Of a stretch of 6,614 nucleotides of DNA, positions 1-5,080 are shown piece by piece. The translations under genes and the position numbers were made by a program. The DNA comes from an uncultured Alphaproteobacteria bacterium (lineage in GTDB: Bacteria > Pseudomonadota > Alphaproteobacteria > CAAHEQ01 > UBA3637), in NCBI GenBank assembly GCA_947305835.1, contig CAMZEQ010000044.1:1-6614 (forward strand), written 5' to 3'. The notes under the pieces were generated by a model that did not search any database, was not told the origin of the DNA, and saw nothing but the letters and a program-made list of their open reading frames with translations. How positions within the stretch are numbered: position 1 is the first letter of the stretch; each line of letters begins with the position of its first letter.

Positions 1-220
1 TATTTTGACGTATAAAAAATTCAGTGAAGGACTCACTTTTCCCCAATTTTATAAAAAAGTGGCCAACGATGCAATGCCTTTATTACCTTGTTTTATCTAT
101 GCGGGGCGGGTGGCAACGGTTTTATTGGATAACCCCATACATGTCATGATTTTATATAATGATAAATTGACCCAAGATTATATCCGTTATTTTGACCATC
201 TGTGGCAACAAACCAAATAG
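1..220 (+). CDS. C-terminal fragment, possibly TrmB-like transcriptional regulator effector domain
   Basis: The reading frame is already open at the window edge (codons from position 2) and ends at TAG 218-220, so this is the last 70 or so residues of a gene that begins upstream. The TTG at position 5 has no ribosome-binding site and should not be taken as the start. What is visible is a strand-rich stretch, CFIYAGRVATVLLDNPIHV, followed by a helix ending YFDHLWQQTK. This pattern of a strand with a 'G..VA' motif, a 'P.....I' strand and a final 'F..LW..(A/T)K' helix recalls the PLD-like effector domain that ends TrmB-family sugar-responsive regulators. That is recall of a family pattern, not a search result. 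The DNA-binding half, if any, is outside the window. No clear terminator follows it. Confidence 0.6.
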   Translation, partial: ILTYKKFSEGLTFPQFYKKVANDAMPLLPCFIYAGRVATVLLDNPIHVMILYNDKLTQDYIRYFDHLWQQTK

Positions 221-289
221 CATTTTTATATAATTTTTTACTATTGAATATATAAAATCCATAACTGCGGATACATTCTTCTCGTTTTT

Positions 290-319
290 CTGACCTTTCG
301 TTTGCCTTTATGATATTTT
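290..319 (+). promoter_or_regulatory. Weak candidate promoter for the ankyrin-repeat gene
   Basis: CTGACC at 290-295 and TATTTT at 314-319 are separated by 18 bp and lie about 40 bp before the ankyrin gene start. The match to the sigma70 consensus is modest. The gap 221-361 is otherwise AT-rich and shows no gene. Read-through from the upstream gene is the alternative. Confidence 0.25.
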
Positions 320-361
320 AAGACGCAATCAATCGTAATTGTGTTAACAAAGGAGTGAAAA

Positions 362-1573
362 ATGAATAGATATGAGGCAACAGAAAAAATTACAAACTAT
401 AAATTTTGGGAAGCCGAACCAACATTGGCGGCTATCCAAGAATGTATTGATGCCGGTGCGGACTTGACCGAATTAGTCCAGACAAAATACGGATATACCT
501 ATCCGTTGGCATACTATGCAGCCCAATACGTACCGGATGCCATTCCTGTGATGGTAAAGGCAGGGATGAATATCAATCAATCTTGTCAGGAAGGAACGGC
601 GGTTGAATTGGCCAGCTATTGTTCCTGCGTGAAGCCTTTGGGGATGAAACGATTGTTGGAAAACGGCGCGAATATCCATGTTAAAACAGCCAACGTAAGT
701 TTGGGATGTCCCAATCCTGAAGGACAGGCTATTTTGGGTCAAATTCAAGCTGTCAGCGGTTTTACGCTGCCTTCCGGTACGGATATTTCTTGTGTCGGTT
801 GGGCCTTGATGGAAGGTGTCAATATGTGCGATGACCCTGATGATGAGGCGGCCGAAGAACAACGTCAAAAAGTTGCGATGTTGTTTGAAGCCGGCATTCA
901 TCCTGATGCACCGGCCAAAGATGGAGAACCCCCGATTTTCAGCACCACTTTTAACGGCTATGAAAAAGCGACCCAGATGATTTTGGATCATGGCGGAAAC
1001 ATTAATGCCAAAAGTGTTAAGGGAGATACAGCTTTAACAGATATGGGAAAAGCCATCGCCCGAGATTTTGAAATGAAATGGGTTAAAAAAGGGGGTGTTG
1101 CCATGACCGATGCGGAAAAGGATCAATCTCTTGCGCGTCAATATCTGAAAAGATTGAATTTGTTGATCAGTAAAGGGGCAGATCCGTGCTTGCCGGACGG
1201 TGATGGTAAAAGTTTTGAACATGGTCCTGCTGCGCAAATTCCTTTTGTGGCTCAGCTGATTAAAATTTATCAGGAAGGTGGAAAAGGAAGCGTAAATTTG
1301 TGGGTTCAGAAACAACAAAGAATATGGGCCCAGGAAGCACACGATCGTTGGTTTTCAGCTTATCGAAAAAATAAAATGAAAGAAGCGCAACGCCGAAGCA
1401 ATCTTGCCAAGGATATTCGTGAAGCTCTTCGTCATAAAACATCGGAAGGTCGTAAAGAAGCCATGCGGATCGCCAGGGAATTTCATATATTCAGGTCTGG
1501 TGATAGTCATGAAGAGTGGCAGATAAAATCCTATCATCAGTTGCGTCCGACGGCTTTAAATTTTGAAAAGTGA
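362..1573 (+). CDS. Ankyrin-repeat protein with basic C-terminal helical region
   Basis: 403 aa. The start is set by AGGAG at 351-355, six bases before ATG. There is no signal peptide and no membrane segment, so it is probably cytoplasmic or exported by a dedicated secretion system. Ankyrin-type helix-turn-helix units can be seen, each ending in the typical 'AGAD/NGANI' turn: residues about 14-35 (CIDAGADL), 45-72 (VKAGMNIN), 78-107 (LLENGANIHVK), 168-185 (LFEAGIHPDA), 187-217 (ILDHGGNINAK) and 258-280 (LISKGADP). Repeats are degenerate and are interrupted by inserts at about 110-165, which includes the acidic DDPDDEAAEE, and at 222-257. Residues about 313-375 are strongly basic and helical with no ankyrin pattern. 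Ankyrin repeats bind proteins; no enzymatic domain is recognised and the partner is unknown. It stands alone, followed by a terminator at 1585, and gives no operon clue. Expansion of ankyrin proteins in host-associated bacteria suggests, but does not show, an effector role. Confidence 0.85.
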   Translation: MNRYEATEKITNYKFWEAEPTLAAIQECIDAGADLTELVQTKYGYTYPLAYYAAQYVPDAIPVMVKAGMNINQSCQEGTAVELASYCSCVKPLGMKRLLENGANIHVKTANVSLGCPNPEGQAILGQIQAVSGFTLPSGTDISCVGWALMEGVNMCDDPDDEAAEEQRQKVAMLFEAGIHPDAPAKDGEPPIFSTTFNGYEKATQMILDHGGNINAKSVKGDTALTDMGKAIARDFEMKWVKKGGVAMTDAEKDQSLARQYLKRLNLLISKGADPCLPDGDGKSFEHGPAAQIPFVAQLIKIYQEGGKGSVNLWVQKQQRIWAQEAHDRWFSAYRKNKMKEAQRRSNLAKDIREALRHKTSEGRKEAMRIAREFHIFRSGDSHEEWQIKSYHQLRPTALNFEK

Positions 1574-1584
1574 GTTCGCTGAAT

Positions 1585-1620
1585 AATGTCCTCCCCAAAA
1601 ATGGGAGGGCATTTATTTCG
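1585..1620 (+). terminator. Rho-independent terminator after the ankyrin gene
   Basis: An 11-bp stem pairs AATGTCCTCCC (1585-1595) with GGGAGGGCATT (1603-1613), with one T-G wobble and a 7-nt loop. It is followed by a moderate T-rich tract (TATTTCGTT). It starts 11 nt after the ankyrin stop codon and separates that gene from the envelope-protein operon. Confidence 0.8.
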
Positions 1621-1647
1621 TTCTGTAATACAGGGGATGCTTTTTTC

Positions 1648-1676
1648 TTGCTTTTTTTAAAAAAGTTGTTTATCCT
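1648..1676 (+). promoter_or_regulatory. Candidate sigma70 promoter of the envelope protein-mscL operon
   Basis: TTGCTT (1648-1653), a 17-bp spacer and TATCCT (1671-1676) lie between the upstream terminator and the ribosome-binding site at 1694. The predicted leader is about 20 nt. The spacer contains a T-run/A-run that would bend the DNA. The match to consensus is moderate but spacing and position are right. Confidence 0.5.
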
Positions 1677-1693
1677 GCATCGTATTCTATGTT

Positions 1694-1699
1694 AGGAGG
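1694..1699 (+). promoter_or_regulatory. Ribosome-binding site that fixes the start at 1704
   Basis: A perfect AGGAGG lies four bases before ATG 1704. An in-frame ATG at 1689 lies upstream of this site and has no Shine-Dalgarno of its own, so 1704 is the true start. The protein then begins directly with a signal peptide. Confidence 0.85.
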
Positions 1700-1703
1700 A
1701 ACA

Positions 1704-2558
1704 ATGAAATCAGTATTTAAGTTTTTATTCTTGGGGATGGTTGGTTTGCCGATGTTGGCCCAAGCGGATGATTCTGTGCCCGCGTGGCAATTAGAAGTTC
1801 GGGAAGTTTCACTCAGTTATTCAAATACAACCGTGGGTAATCCGCGGGAATATCAAAATTCCCCGATTTCGGCCTATAGTTCGGACAGCCAATACAGTAT
1901 CGTCGGTAAATTGGATACTTTTTTGAATCGTAACGATGAAACCAGTTTGTGGTCCAATAATTTGATGTTGAATTATGGTAAGTTAAAGATTAAACCGGTT
2001 GATCAAGCACCGGAAACCAGTGAAAGTGCAGATAAAATTTTGTTGTCCACAGACTATGCTTTGAAATTTTGGAAAGTTTTGGAAGCGGATATGGGACCGT
2101 TTGCGCAATTGGCTTTTCAAACGGAATTTACGGCCAATCAGGGCTCACCGAGATATAAAGCTTTTTCCGGCCGTGAAGGTGTTAAGTTGTTTGAGGGGAA
2201 TTGGGTGAAAGAATTGTATGCTGCCGTATTGGAAGAATATGATATGACCTATTCACGTGATCGTAATATGAAATATGGTTGGGAAGTTGGTGTGCGTGCC
2301 GAATATCCCGTTCGTGAGGGTGTTAAATGGACCGGAACGGCACATTATACCGATTATGTCCATTATACCAAGTATGTCCCTACGGATTTAAAGTACGATT
2401 TGGAATTAACCACAAAATTAGAGGTTGATTTAACGGACACGTTAGCTTTTGCGCCCTATGTTAGTTATCGGCGGGGACAGGCCAGAGGAACCAATAAGGT
2501 GGGATCTAATTTAATGATTGGTTTGCAGTTAAAATACGCCGATTTGTTTAATTTATAA
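1704..2558 (+). CDS. Exported protein, predicted outer-membrane beta-barrel (DUF3078-like pattern)
   Basis: 284 aa from the ATG at 1704. Residues 1-21 form a classic Sec signal peptide: Lys at 2 and 6, a hydrophobic core FLFLGMVGLPML, and the cleavage motif AQA before DDSVPAW. The rest has no transmembrane helix but a run of alternating polar/aromatic strands: WQLEVREVSLSYS, YSIVGKLDTFL, WSNNLMLNYGKLKI, ILLSTDYALKFW, FAQLAFQTEF, YGWEVGVRAEYPV, WTGTAHYTDYVHY, YDLELTTKLEVDL, LAFAPYVSYRRG and NLMIGLQLKYADL. This is the layout of an outer-membrane barrel. The 'W.N.L.L.YG...D.ILLS.DY' core resembles the DUF3078 family best known from Bacteroidetes; this is recalled, not searched. The C-terminus ends in Leu rather than the usual Phe/Tyr barrel signal. 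It is separated from mscL by 12 nt and shares promoter and terminator with it, suggesting a joint envelope or osmotic role. The ligand or substrate is unknown. Confidence 0.75.
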   Translation: MKSVFKFLFLGMVGLPMLAQADDSVPAWQLEVREVSLSYSNTTVGNPREYQNSPISAYSSDSQYSIVGKLDTFLNRNDETSLWSNNLMLNYGKLKIKPVDQAPETSESADKILLSTDYALKFWKVLEADMGPFAQLAFQTEFTANQGSPRYKAFSGREGVKLFEGNWVKELYAAVLEEYDMTYSRDRNMKYGWEVGVRAEYPVREGVKWTGTAHYTDYVHYTKYVPTDLKYDLELTTKLEVDLTDTLAFAPYVSYRRGQARGTNKVGSNLMIGLQLKYADLFNL

Positions 2559-2570
2559 CAGGAGAAAAAA

Positions 2571-3005
2571 ATGTTTAAAAATGTCATGAAAGAATTTAAA
2601 ACCTTTGCTTTAAAGGGGAATGTATTGGATATGGCGATCGGTATCATTATCGGTGCCAGCTTCAGTAAGATTGTGGATAGTTTTGTCAAAGACGTGTTGA
2701 TGCCCCCCTTGGGGATGCTGCTGGGTAAAGTGGATTTTTCAAATTTAAAGATCGCTTTGGGAACTGAAGCAGATGCAGCCACCATCAATTATGGTGCATT
2801 TATTAATAATGTCATCAGTTTTATTATTGTTGCTTTTGCCGTGTTTTTGTTGGTCAAAGCCATCAATACCTTGCGTGCAAAAATGGAAAAAGCTGAAGCG
2901 GCTGCGCCGGCTCCTAAGACAGAAAAAACATGTCCGTATTGTTGTTCTAAAATTTCAGTCAAGGCGATACGTTGTCCGCATTGTACGAGTCAATTGAAAA
3001 AATAA
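2571..3005 (+). CDS. mscL: Large-conductance mechanosensitive channel MscL with C-terminal zinc ribbon
   Basis: 144 aa. The start is supported by AGGAG at 2560-2564, six bases upstream. MscL forms a homopentameric inner-membrane pore that opens under membrane tension and releases solutes on hypo-osmotic shock. The family signature is clear: an amphipathic N-terminal helix (MFKNVMKEFKTFALKGN), TM1 at about residues 18-45 with the constriction segment DMAIGIIIGASFSKIV (Met21 and Ile25 at the positions of E. coli Leu19 and Val23), MPPLG at 44-48, a periplasmic loop at about 52-75, and TM2 at about 77-98. Instead of the usual C-terminal cytoplasmic helix bundle, an Ala/Pro linker (109-117) leads to a zinc-ribbon-like end with CPYC (121-124) and CPHC (135-138), plus an extra Cys125. 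The domain would sit in the cytoplasm. Such a tail may be known in some MscL homologues; its function is not established here. It is the second gene of the operon that starts at 1704. Confidence 0.95.
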   Translation: MFKNVMKEFKTFALKGNVLDMAIGIIIGASFSKIVDSFVKDVLMPPLGMLLGKVDFSNLKIALGTEADAATINYGAFINNVISFIIVAFAVFLLVKAINTLRAKMEKAEAAAPAPKTEKTCPYCCSKISVKAIRCPHCTSQLKK

Positions 3006-3026
3006 TCTCAGATTACTGATACTCCC

Positions 3027-3052
3027 CCCCGACTCTTTGGGTCGGGGTTTTT
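3027..3052 (+). terminator. Strong Rho-independent terminator after mscL
   Basis: CCCCGAC (3027-3033) pairs perfectly with GTCGGGG (3041-3047) around a 7-nt loop, followed by five T. It lies 21 nt after the mscL stop. The minus strand lacks a T-tract on the other side, so it acts only on plus-strand transcripts. Confidence 0.92.
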
Positions 3053-3082
3053 AACAAAAGAAAGTAAATGATTCTTTAAAAT

Positions 3083-3113
3083 ATGATAACCTTTTGTAAC
3101 CTAATGGTATCAT
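3083..3113 (-). terminator. Weak hairpin, possible terminator of the minus-strand operon
   Basis: On the minus strand, ATGATACC is followed after a 14-nt loop by GGTTATCAT, pairing with a single bulge, and then by ATATTTT. It starts six nt after the stop of the 165-aa gene. The stem is AT-rich and the loop long, so termination may be inefficient or Rho-assisted. Confidence 0.35.
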
Positions 3114-3118
3114 TTTAT

Positions 3119-3616
3119 TCAGTTTTCTTTATGTAAATATTTGGGGGGGATTTTTCCATGTTTCAGGACGATAAAATAATGTCGAACGGCACCAAAGATC
3201 AATCCTTTTTCGGCATTTACTTTTTCCCATGACAGATGGGATATATCTATTTCGTCAGGTAAAACGGCCATAAATTTTTCGTTCTGACCATGTGCGTTGG
3301 ATTTTGATTTTAACCAAATTGATTCCACCAAATGATCTTGAATTAAATCTATCAGATCAAAAGAAAATAAGGCAGAATTGTCCACAATTTTTTTTAATAC
3401 GGGATCATTATTTTGCCAACGAATCGGTTCTGTTAAGCATGATATGGCACGGCTTCTTCCGGCAAAGGTGGATTCTAACCAACAAATAATATCTTGCTTT
3501 TTGTTTGATTGAGCTCGTTTAGCGTAAGCACCTAAATTTCTTGAAGTGTGTGAAAGCGAAAGCAATCCGTCTTGCAAGACGGTGTTTTCTTTGGGGGCAT
3601 AATGATATAATTTCAT
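3119..3616 (-). CDS. Conserved-looking protein of unknown function, 165 aa
   Basis: I do not recognise an established family. The protein is soluble, with no signal peptide or membrane helix. It opens with MKLYHYAPKENTVLQDGLLS, followed by a basic segment (AKRAQSNKKQ), a helix with GRSRAISCLTEPIRW (53-67), FSFDL (84-88), a Lys/Asn-rich loop, a PDEIDISHLSWE motif (120-131) and a C-terminal strand-rich part (GAVRHYFIVL). Such dense motifs look like those of a real conserved protein, not a spurious ORF. An N-terminal 'LYHYA' strand followed by a 'GLLS' helix is a layout seen in some ADP-ribosyltransferase-fold proteins, but I see no complete catalytic triad, so that is speculation. Its ATG overlaps the stop of the upstream YgjV-like gene as ATGA, with AAAGG about 9 nt upstream inside that gene, implying translational coupling and a possible functional link. 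Confidence 0.75.
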   Translation of the reverse strand: MKLYHYAPKENTVLQDGLLSLSHTSRNLGAYAKRAQSNKKQDIICWLESTFAGRSRAISCLTEPIRWQNNDPVLKKIVDNSALFSFDLIDLIQDHLVESIWLKSKSNAHGQNEKFMAVLPDEIDISHLSWEKVNAEKGLIFGAVRHYFIVLKHGKIPPKYLHKEN

Positions 3617-4125
3617 CTTCCGGCCTTTTTCACAAAACGATGTTTGTTTTTAAAGGTTGTCCATGCGATTAAGCTTATTTCAGTCAGGGCTGTGGGATAG
3701 GATTGAATATAACAATCATGGATCAACCACAGGGTTAAATTGGAAAGTATTGCATAGCGCATCTGTTGGTCATTTCGGGTGGTGTACATTAAAACGGTGT
3801 AGCTGGTCGATGCGATAATGGCCAGCCATCCGATAAATCCCAAATTATTAACGTACATACCGATCATGATACATAAGACGGATAACCCGAATGTTGTTTT
3901 TGTGGTCAGTTTATGTTTATAGGCTAAAATATTCCGTATAAGTGCCACGCAGTTTGTGGCCAAAGCGGCATAGGCGAATAACGCGATGCTGGATAAAAGA
4001 CAAAATGAAATACCCGCGATTTGCCATCCGATCAGCTCTGTTTTGTCTTTTTTGACAATGGATATTACGGTACAGATGGCAGCCCCCAAAGCAAAAATAT
4101 TACCGACAATCAAATGTTCAGTCAT
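3613..4125 (-). CDS. YgjV-like inner-membrane protein
   Basis: 170 aa from the ATG at 4125. Hydrophobic segments lie at about residues 5-24, 31-53, 78-93, 96-113, 123-140 and 144-158, giving five or six membrane spans with a basic C-terminus (KNKHRFVKKAGR). Features recalled from the YgjV family (Imp-YgjV) are visible: a central 'ATNCVALIRNILAYK' at the end of the second span, and near the end NLTLWLIHDCYIQSYPTAL, like the family's 'W.I.D..I.SYP' region. The biochemical role of YgjV is not known to me; overall topology resembles small membrane sensors or carriers. The start is chosen because AAAGGA (4131-4136) precedes ATG 4125 and the candidate -10 box (4146-4151) lies downstream of the alternative ATG at 4155. 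It is the first gene of a two-gene minus-strand operon and overlaps the next by four nt. Confidence 0.75.
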   Translation of the reverse strand: MTEHLIVGNIFALGAAICTVISIVKKDKTELIGWQIAGISFCLLSSIALFAYAALATNCVALIRNILAYKHKLTTKTTFGLSVLCIMIGMYVNNLGFIGWLAIIASTSYTVLMYTTRNDQQMRYAILSNLTLWLIHDCYIQSYPTALTEISLIAWTTFKNKHRFVKKAGR

Positions 4126-4130
4126 GACAA

Positions 4131-4136
4131 TCCTTT
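4131..4136 (-). promoter_or_regulatory. Ribosome-binding site that fixes the YgjV-like start
   Basis: On the minus strand AAAGGA precedes ATG 4125 by five bases. The longer ORF starting at 4155 has no such site, and that ATG lies within the promoter spacer, so it would not be transcribed. Confidence 0.8.
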
Positions 4137-4145
4137 TTCGGTCGG

Positions 4146-4174
4146 ATAATAGCATAAATCTTTATTTAAGTAAA
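4146..4174 (-). promoter_or_regulatory. Candidate sigma70 promoter of the YgjV-like operon
   Basis: On the minus strand TTTACT (4174-4169), a 17-bp spacer and TATTAT (4151-4146) are found. The predicted transcript starts near 4139, giving a leader of roughly 14 nt that consists mainly of the ribosome-binding site. Confidence 0.6.
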
Positions 4175-4212
4175 GTATTGAGGTTTTATTCGAAATCTGT
4201 TTGCAGTTAAAA

Positions 4213-4246
4213 ATAATATCCCCGTTTATGCAAACGGGGATATTAT
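4213..4246 (-). terminator. Rho-independent terminator of the tRNA-Gly/membrane-protein unit
   Basis: A perfect 15-bp inverted repeat (ATAATATCCCCGTTT, 4213-4227, against 4232-4246) has a 4-nt loop. On the minus strand it is followed by TTTTAACT, and it lies 20 nt after the stop of the 130-aa gene. The symmetrical AT-rich base of the stem may allow some activity in the other direction, but no plus-strand gene ends here. Confidence 0.88.
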
Positions 4247-4265
4247 GATAAAAATTTTGAAATAA

Positions 4266-4658
4266 TTACTTTTGTATCGCTTTTCTTTTTGCTTGAATAA
4301 CTTCTTGTACAAAATCTTTGGCTGCTTTTGTTTCGCCTTTTAACGGCTGTTTGATATTCTGTTTGCTATGAGCCGAAATAACGACAGAATGTTGGCGTGT
4401 ATAATAAAAAGCAACAACAAAACCTATGGCCCCCAACAAAAGTATCCACTCTCTATTTCCCAGAAACGCGAGAAACAATAGTGCCGCAATAACCAATAAC
4501 AAAGGATGGGACTTATAACCAAACTCAATCATGCTGATATCTTTTAAAAAAATGTTGGCATAATACTCTGCTCCCCATTCTTTCCCTTTATAAGAAACGG
4601 AATCTTCTGTTAATGTAAGTGCGCCCAAAGTAGAAATAGTATTAGTGTTTTTTGTCAT
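4266..4658 (-). CDS. Small two-TM membrane protein, possibly with split PH-like fold
   Basis: 130 aa, with AAAGGAA (4665-4671) six bases before ATG. Residues 12-48 are strand-rich (ALTLTEDSVSYKGKEW, IFLKDISMIEFGYKS). Two hydrophobic helices follow at about 52-67 and 70-86, joined by a short polar turn (GNRE). Then come a strand (HSVVISAHSKQ) and a charged C-terminal helix (KGETKAAKDFVQEVIQAKRKA). Strands, a helical hairpin, strands and a final amphipathic helix is the order seen in small bacterial membrane proteins with a PH-like domain interrupted by a TM hairpin (DUF6232-like). I infer that layout from pattern only. The function is unknown. The gene begins 25 nt after the 3' end of tRNA-Gly on the same strand with no terminator between, and ends at a strong one, so it is probably co-transcribed with the tRNA. 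Confidence 0.75.
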   Translation of the reverse strand: MTKNTNTISTLGALTLTEDSVSYKGKEWGAEYYANIFLKDISMIEFGYKSHPLLLVIAALLFLAFLGNREWILLLGAIGFVVAFYYTRQHSVVISAHSKQNIKQPLKGETKAAKDFVQEVIQAKRKAIQK

Positions 4659-4683
4659 GATTTGTTCCTTTCATCATTTTTTT

Positions 4684-4757
4684 TGGAGCGGGTGATGGGA
4701 ATCGAACCCACGTAGTCAGCTTGGGAAGCTGCTGCACTACCATTGTGCTACACCCGC
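4684..4757 (-). tRNA. tRNA-Gly, anticodon CCC, CCA encoded
   Basis: A full cloverleaf reads on the minus strand: acceptor stem GCGGGTG/CACCCGC (7 bp); D arm GCAC-AATGGTA-GTGC; anticodon arm GCAGC-TTCCCAA-GCTGA with anticodon CCC; a 4-nt variable loop CTAC; T arm GTGGG-TTCGATT-CCCAT; discriminator T and encoded CCA (4686-4684). Sequence and the short D loop match the known bacterial tRNA-Gly(CCC) type, which decodes GGG. The first anticodon-stem pair (27-43) is a G-A mismatch; the other four pairs are intact, so the molecule is probably functional. Confidence 0.97.
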
Positions 4758-4765
4758 AAATCTGA

Positions 4766-4783
4766 TTACCAACGTTTATCCAT
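4766..4783 (-). other. Possible 5-codon leader mini-ORF (MDKRW) before tRNA-Gly
   Basis: Between the tRNA promoter and the tRNA, the minus strand carries AAAGGA (4796-4791), seven bases, then ATG GAT AAA CGT TGG TAA. It would be translated in the tRNA precursor's leader, ending 8 nt before the mature 5' end. A chance occurrence is quite possible. Confidence 0.25.
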
Positions 4784-4813
4784 TGTTATTTCCTTTGAAA
4801 GTTGAACAGGAAT

Positions 4814-4842
4814 ATTTTAGCGAATCGTTGCTTGAAAGTCAA
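4814..4842 (-). promoter_or_regulatory. Strong sigma70 promoter of tRNA-Gly and the downstream gene
   Basis: On the minus strand TTGACT (4842-4837), a 17-bp spacer and TAAAAT (4819-4814) give near-consensus boxes. Predicted transcription starts near 4807, about 50 nt before the tRNA 5' end. This is the best promoter match in the window. Confidence 0.8.
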
Positions 4843-5051
4843 GTTAAATTTCGATTCGAATCGTTTGATTTGAACAAAACCGTTGTGCCCATTGACTTTT
4901 GCATAAAAAAAGATGTTTTGGGGTAATTTTTATGCCTGAAAATTTGGAAACCTTTTGTTAAATATTATGACAAAAAATCGTTTTTTTTTAACAAAAAATC
5001 CCTTAAAATAAATAGGTTATAAAAAAAGTGAAAAATTTTTTAAAAAAGGGA
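4843..5051. other. AT-rich intergenic region between divergent tRNA-Gly and nrdD promoters
   Basis: No gene is seen. It contains a perfect 12-bp palindrome CGATTCGAATCG (4852-4863); a 9-bp inverted repeat GCATAAAAA/TTTTTATGC (4901-4909 and 4927-4935) with a 17-nt loop; many A- and T-tracts from 4970 to 5047 that would favour bent DNA; and an 8-bp inverted repeat AATCCCTT/AAGGGATT (4997-5004 and 5046-5053), whose right arm touches the nrdD -35 box. Any of these could be regulator sites, but none matches a consensus I can name with confidence. Confidence 0.5.
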
Positions 5052-5080
5052 TTGACTTTCTATACATAAAAATGTTTATT
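5052..5080 (+). promoter_or_regulatory. Candidate sigma70 promoter of nrdD
   Basis: TTGACT (5052-5057), a 17-bp spacer and TTTATT (5075-5080) are found. The -35 box is good and the -10 box moderate. Predicted start is near 5087, giving a leader of about 58 nt that holds a small GGCG/CGCC hairpin (5089-5102) and the first NrdR-box-like site. Confidence 0.55.

Noticed and set aside
218..220. TAG as a reassigned sense codon throughout the genome
   Set aside because: The gene ending here stops at the expected family C-terminus ('LWQQTK'); read-through would add eight residues and meet TGA. Other genes in the window end with TAA or TGA, and nrdD has a second, unrelated lesion.
221..260. TTATATA/TATATAA inverted repeat as a terminator of the first gene
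   Set aside because: Seven AT-only pairs around a 17-nt loop would be unstable and such repeats are expected in this AT-rich gap.
473..991. 172-codon open frame on the minus strand inside the ankyrin gene
   Set aside because: It is antisense to a protein with clear ankyrin motifs and a good ribosome-binding site; its own translation shows no recognisable motif and no operon context.
1689..1703. Upstream ATG giving five extra residues to the envelope protein
   Set aside because: It lies before the AGGAGG site and would put MLGGT ahead of an otherwise perfect signal peptide.
4126..4155. Longer YgjV-like start at 4155
   Set aside because: It has no ribosome-binding site, and the ATG falls in the spacer between the predicted -35 and -10 boxes.
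4865..4878. FNR-like site TTGAT-N4-ACAAA
   Set aside because: The right half matches only 3 of 5 bases and the site is nearly 190 bp upstream of the nrdD promoter, so the match is too weak to claim.
5057..5072. Additional NrdR box over the promoter spacer (TTTCTATACATAAAAA)
   Set aside because: It is only a partial match to the consensus and is 50 bp from box 1, off the usual 31-32 bp phasing.
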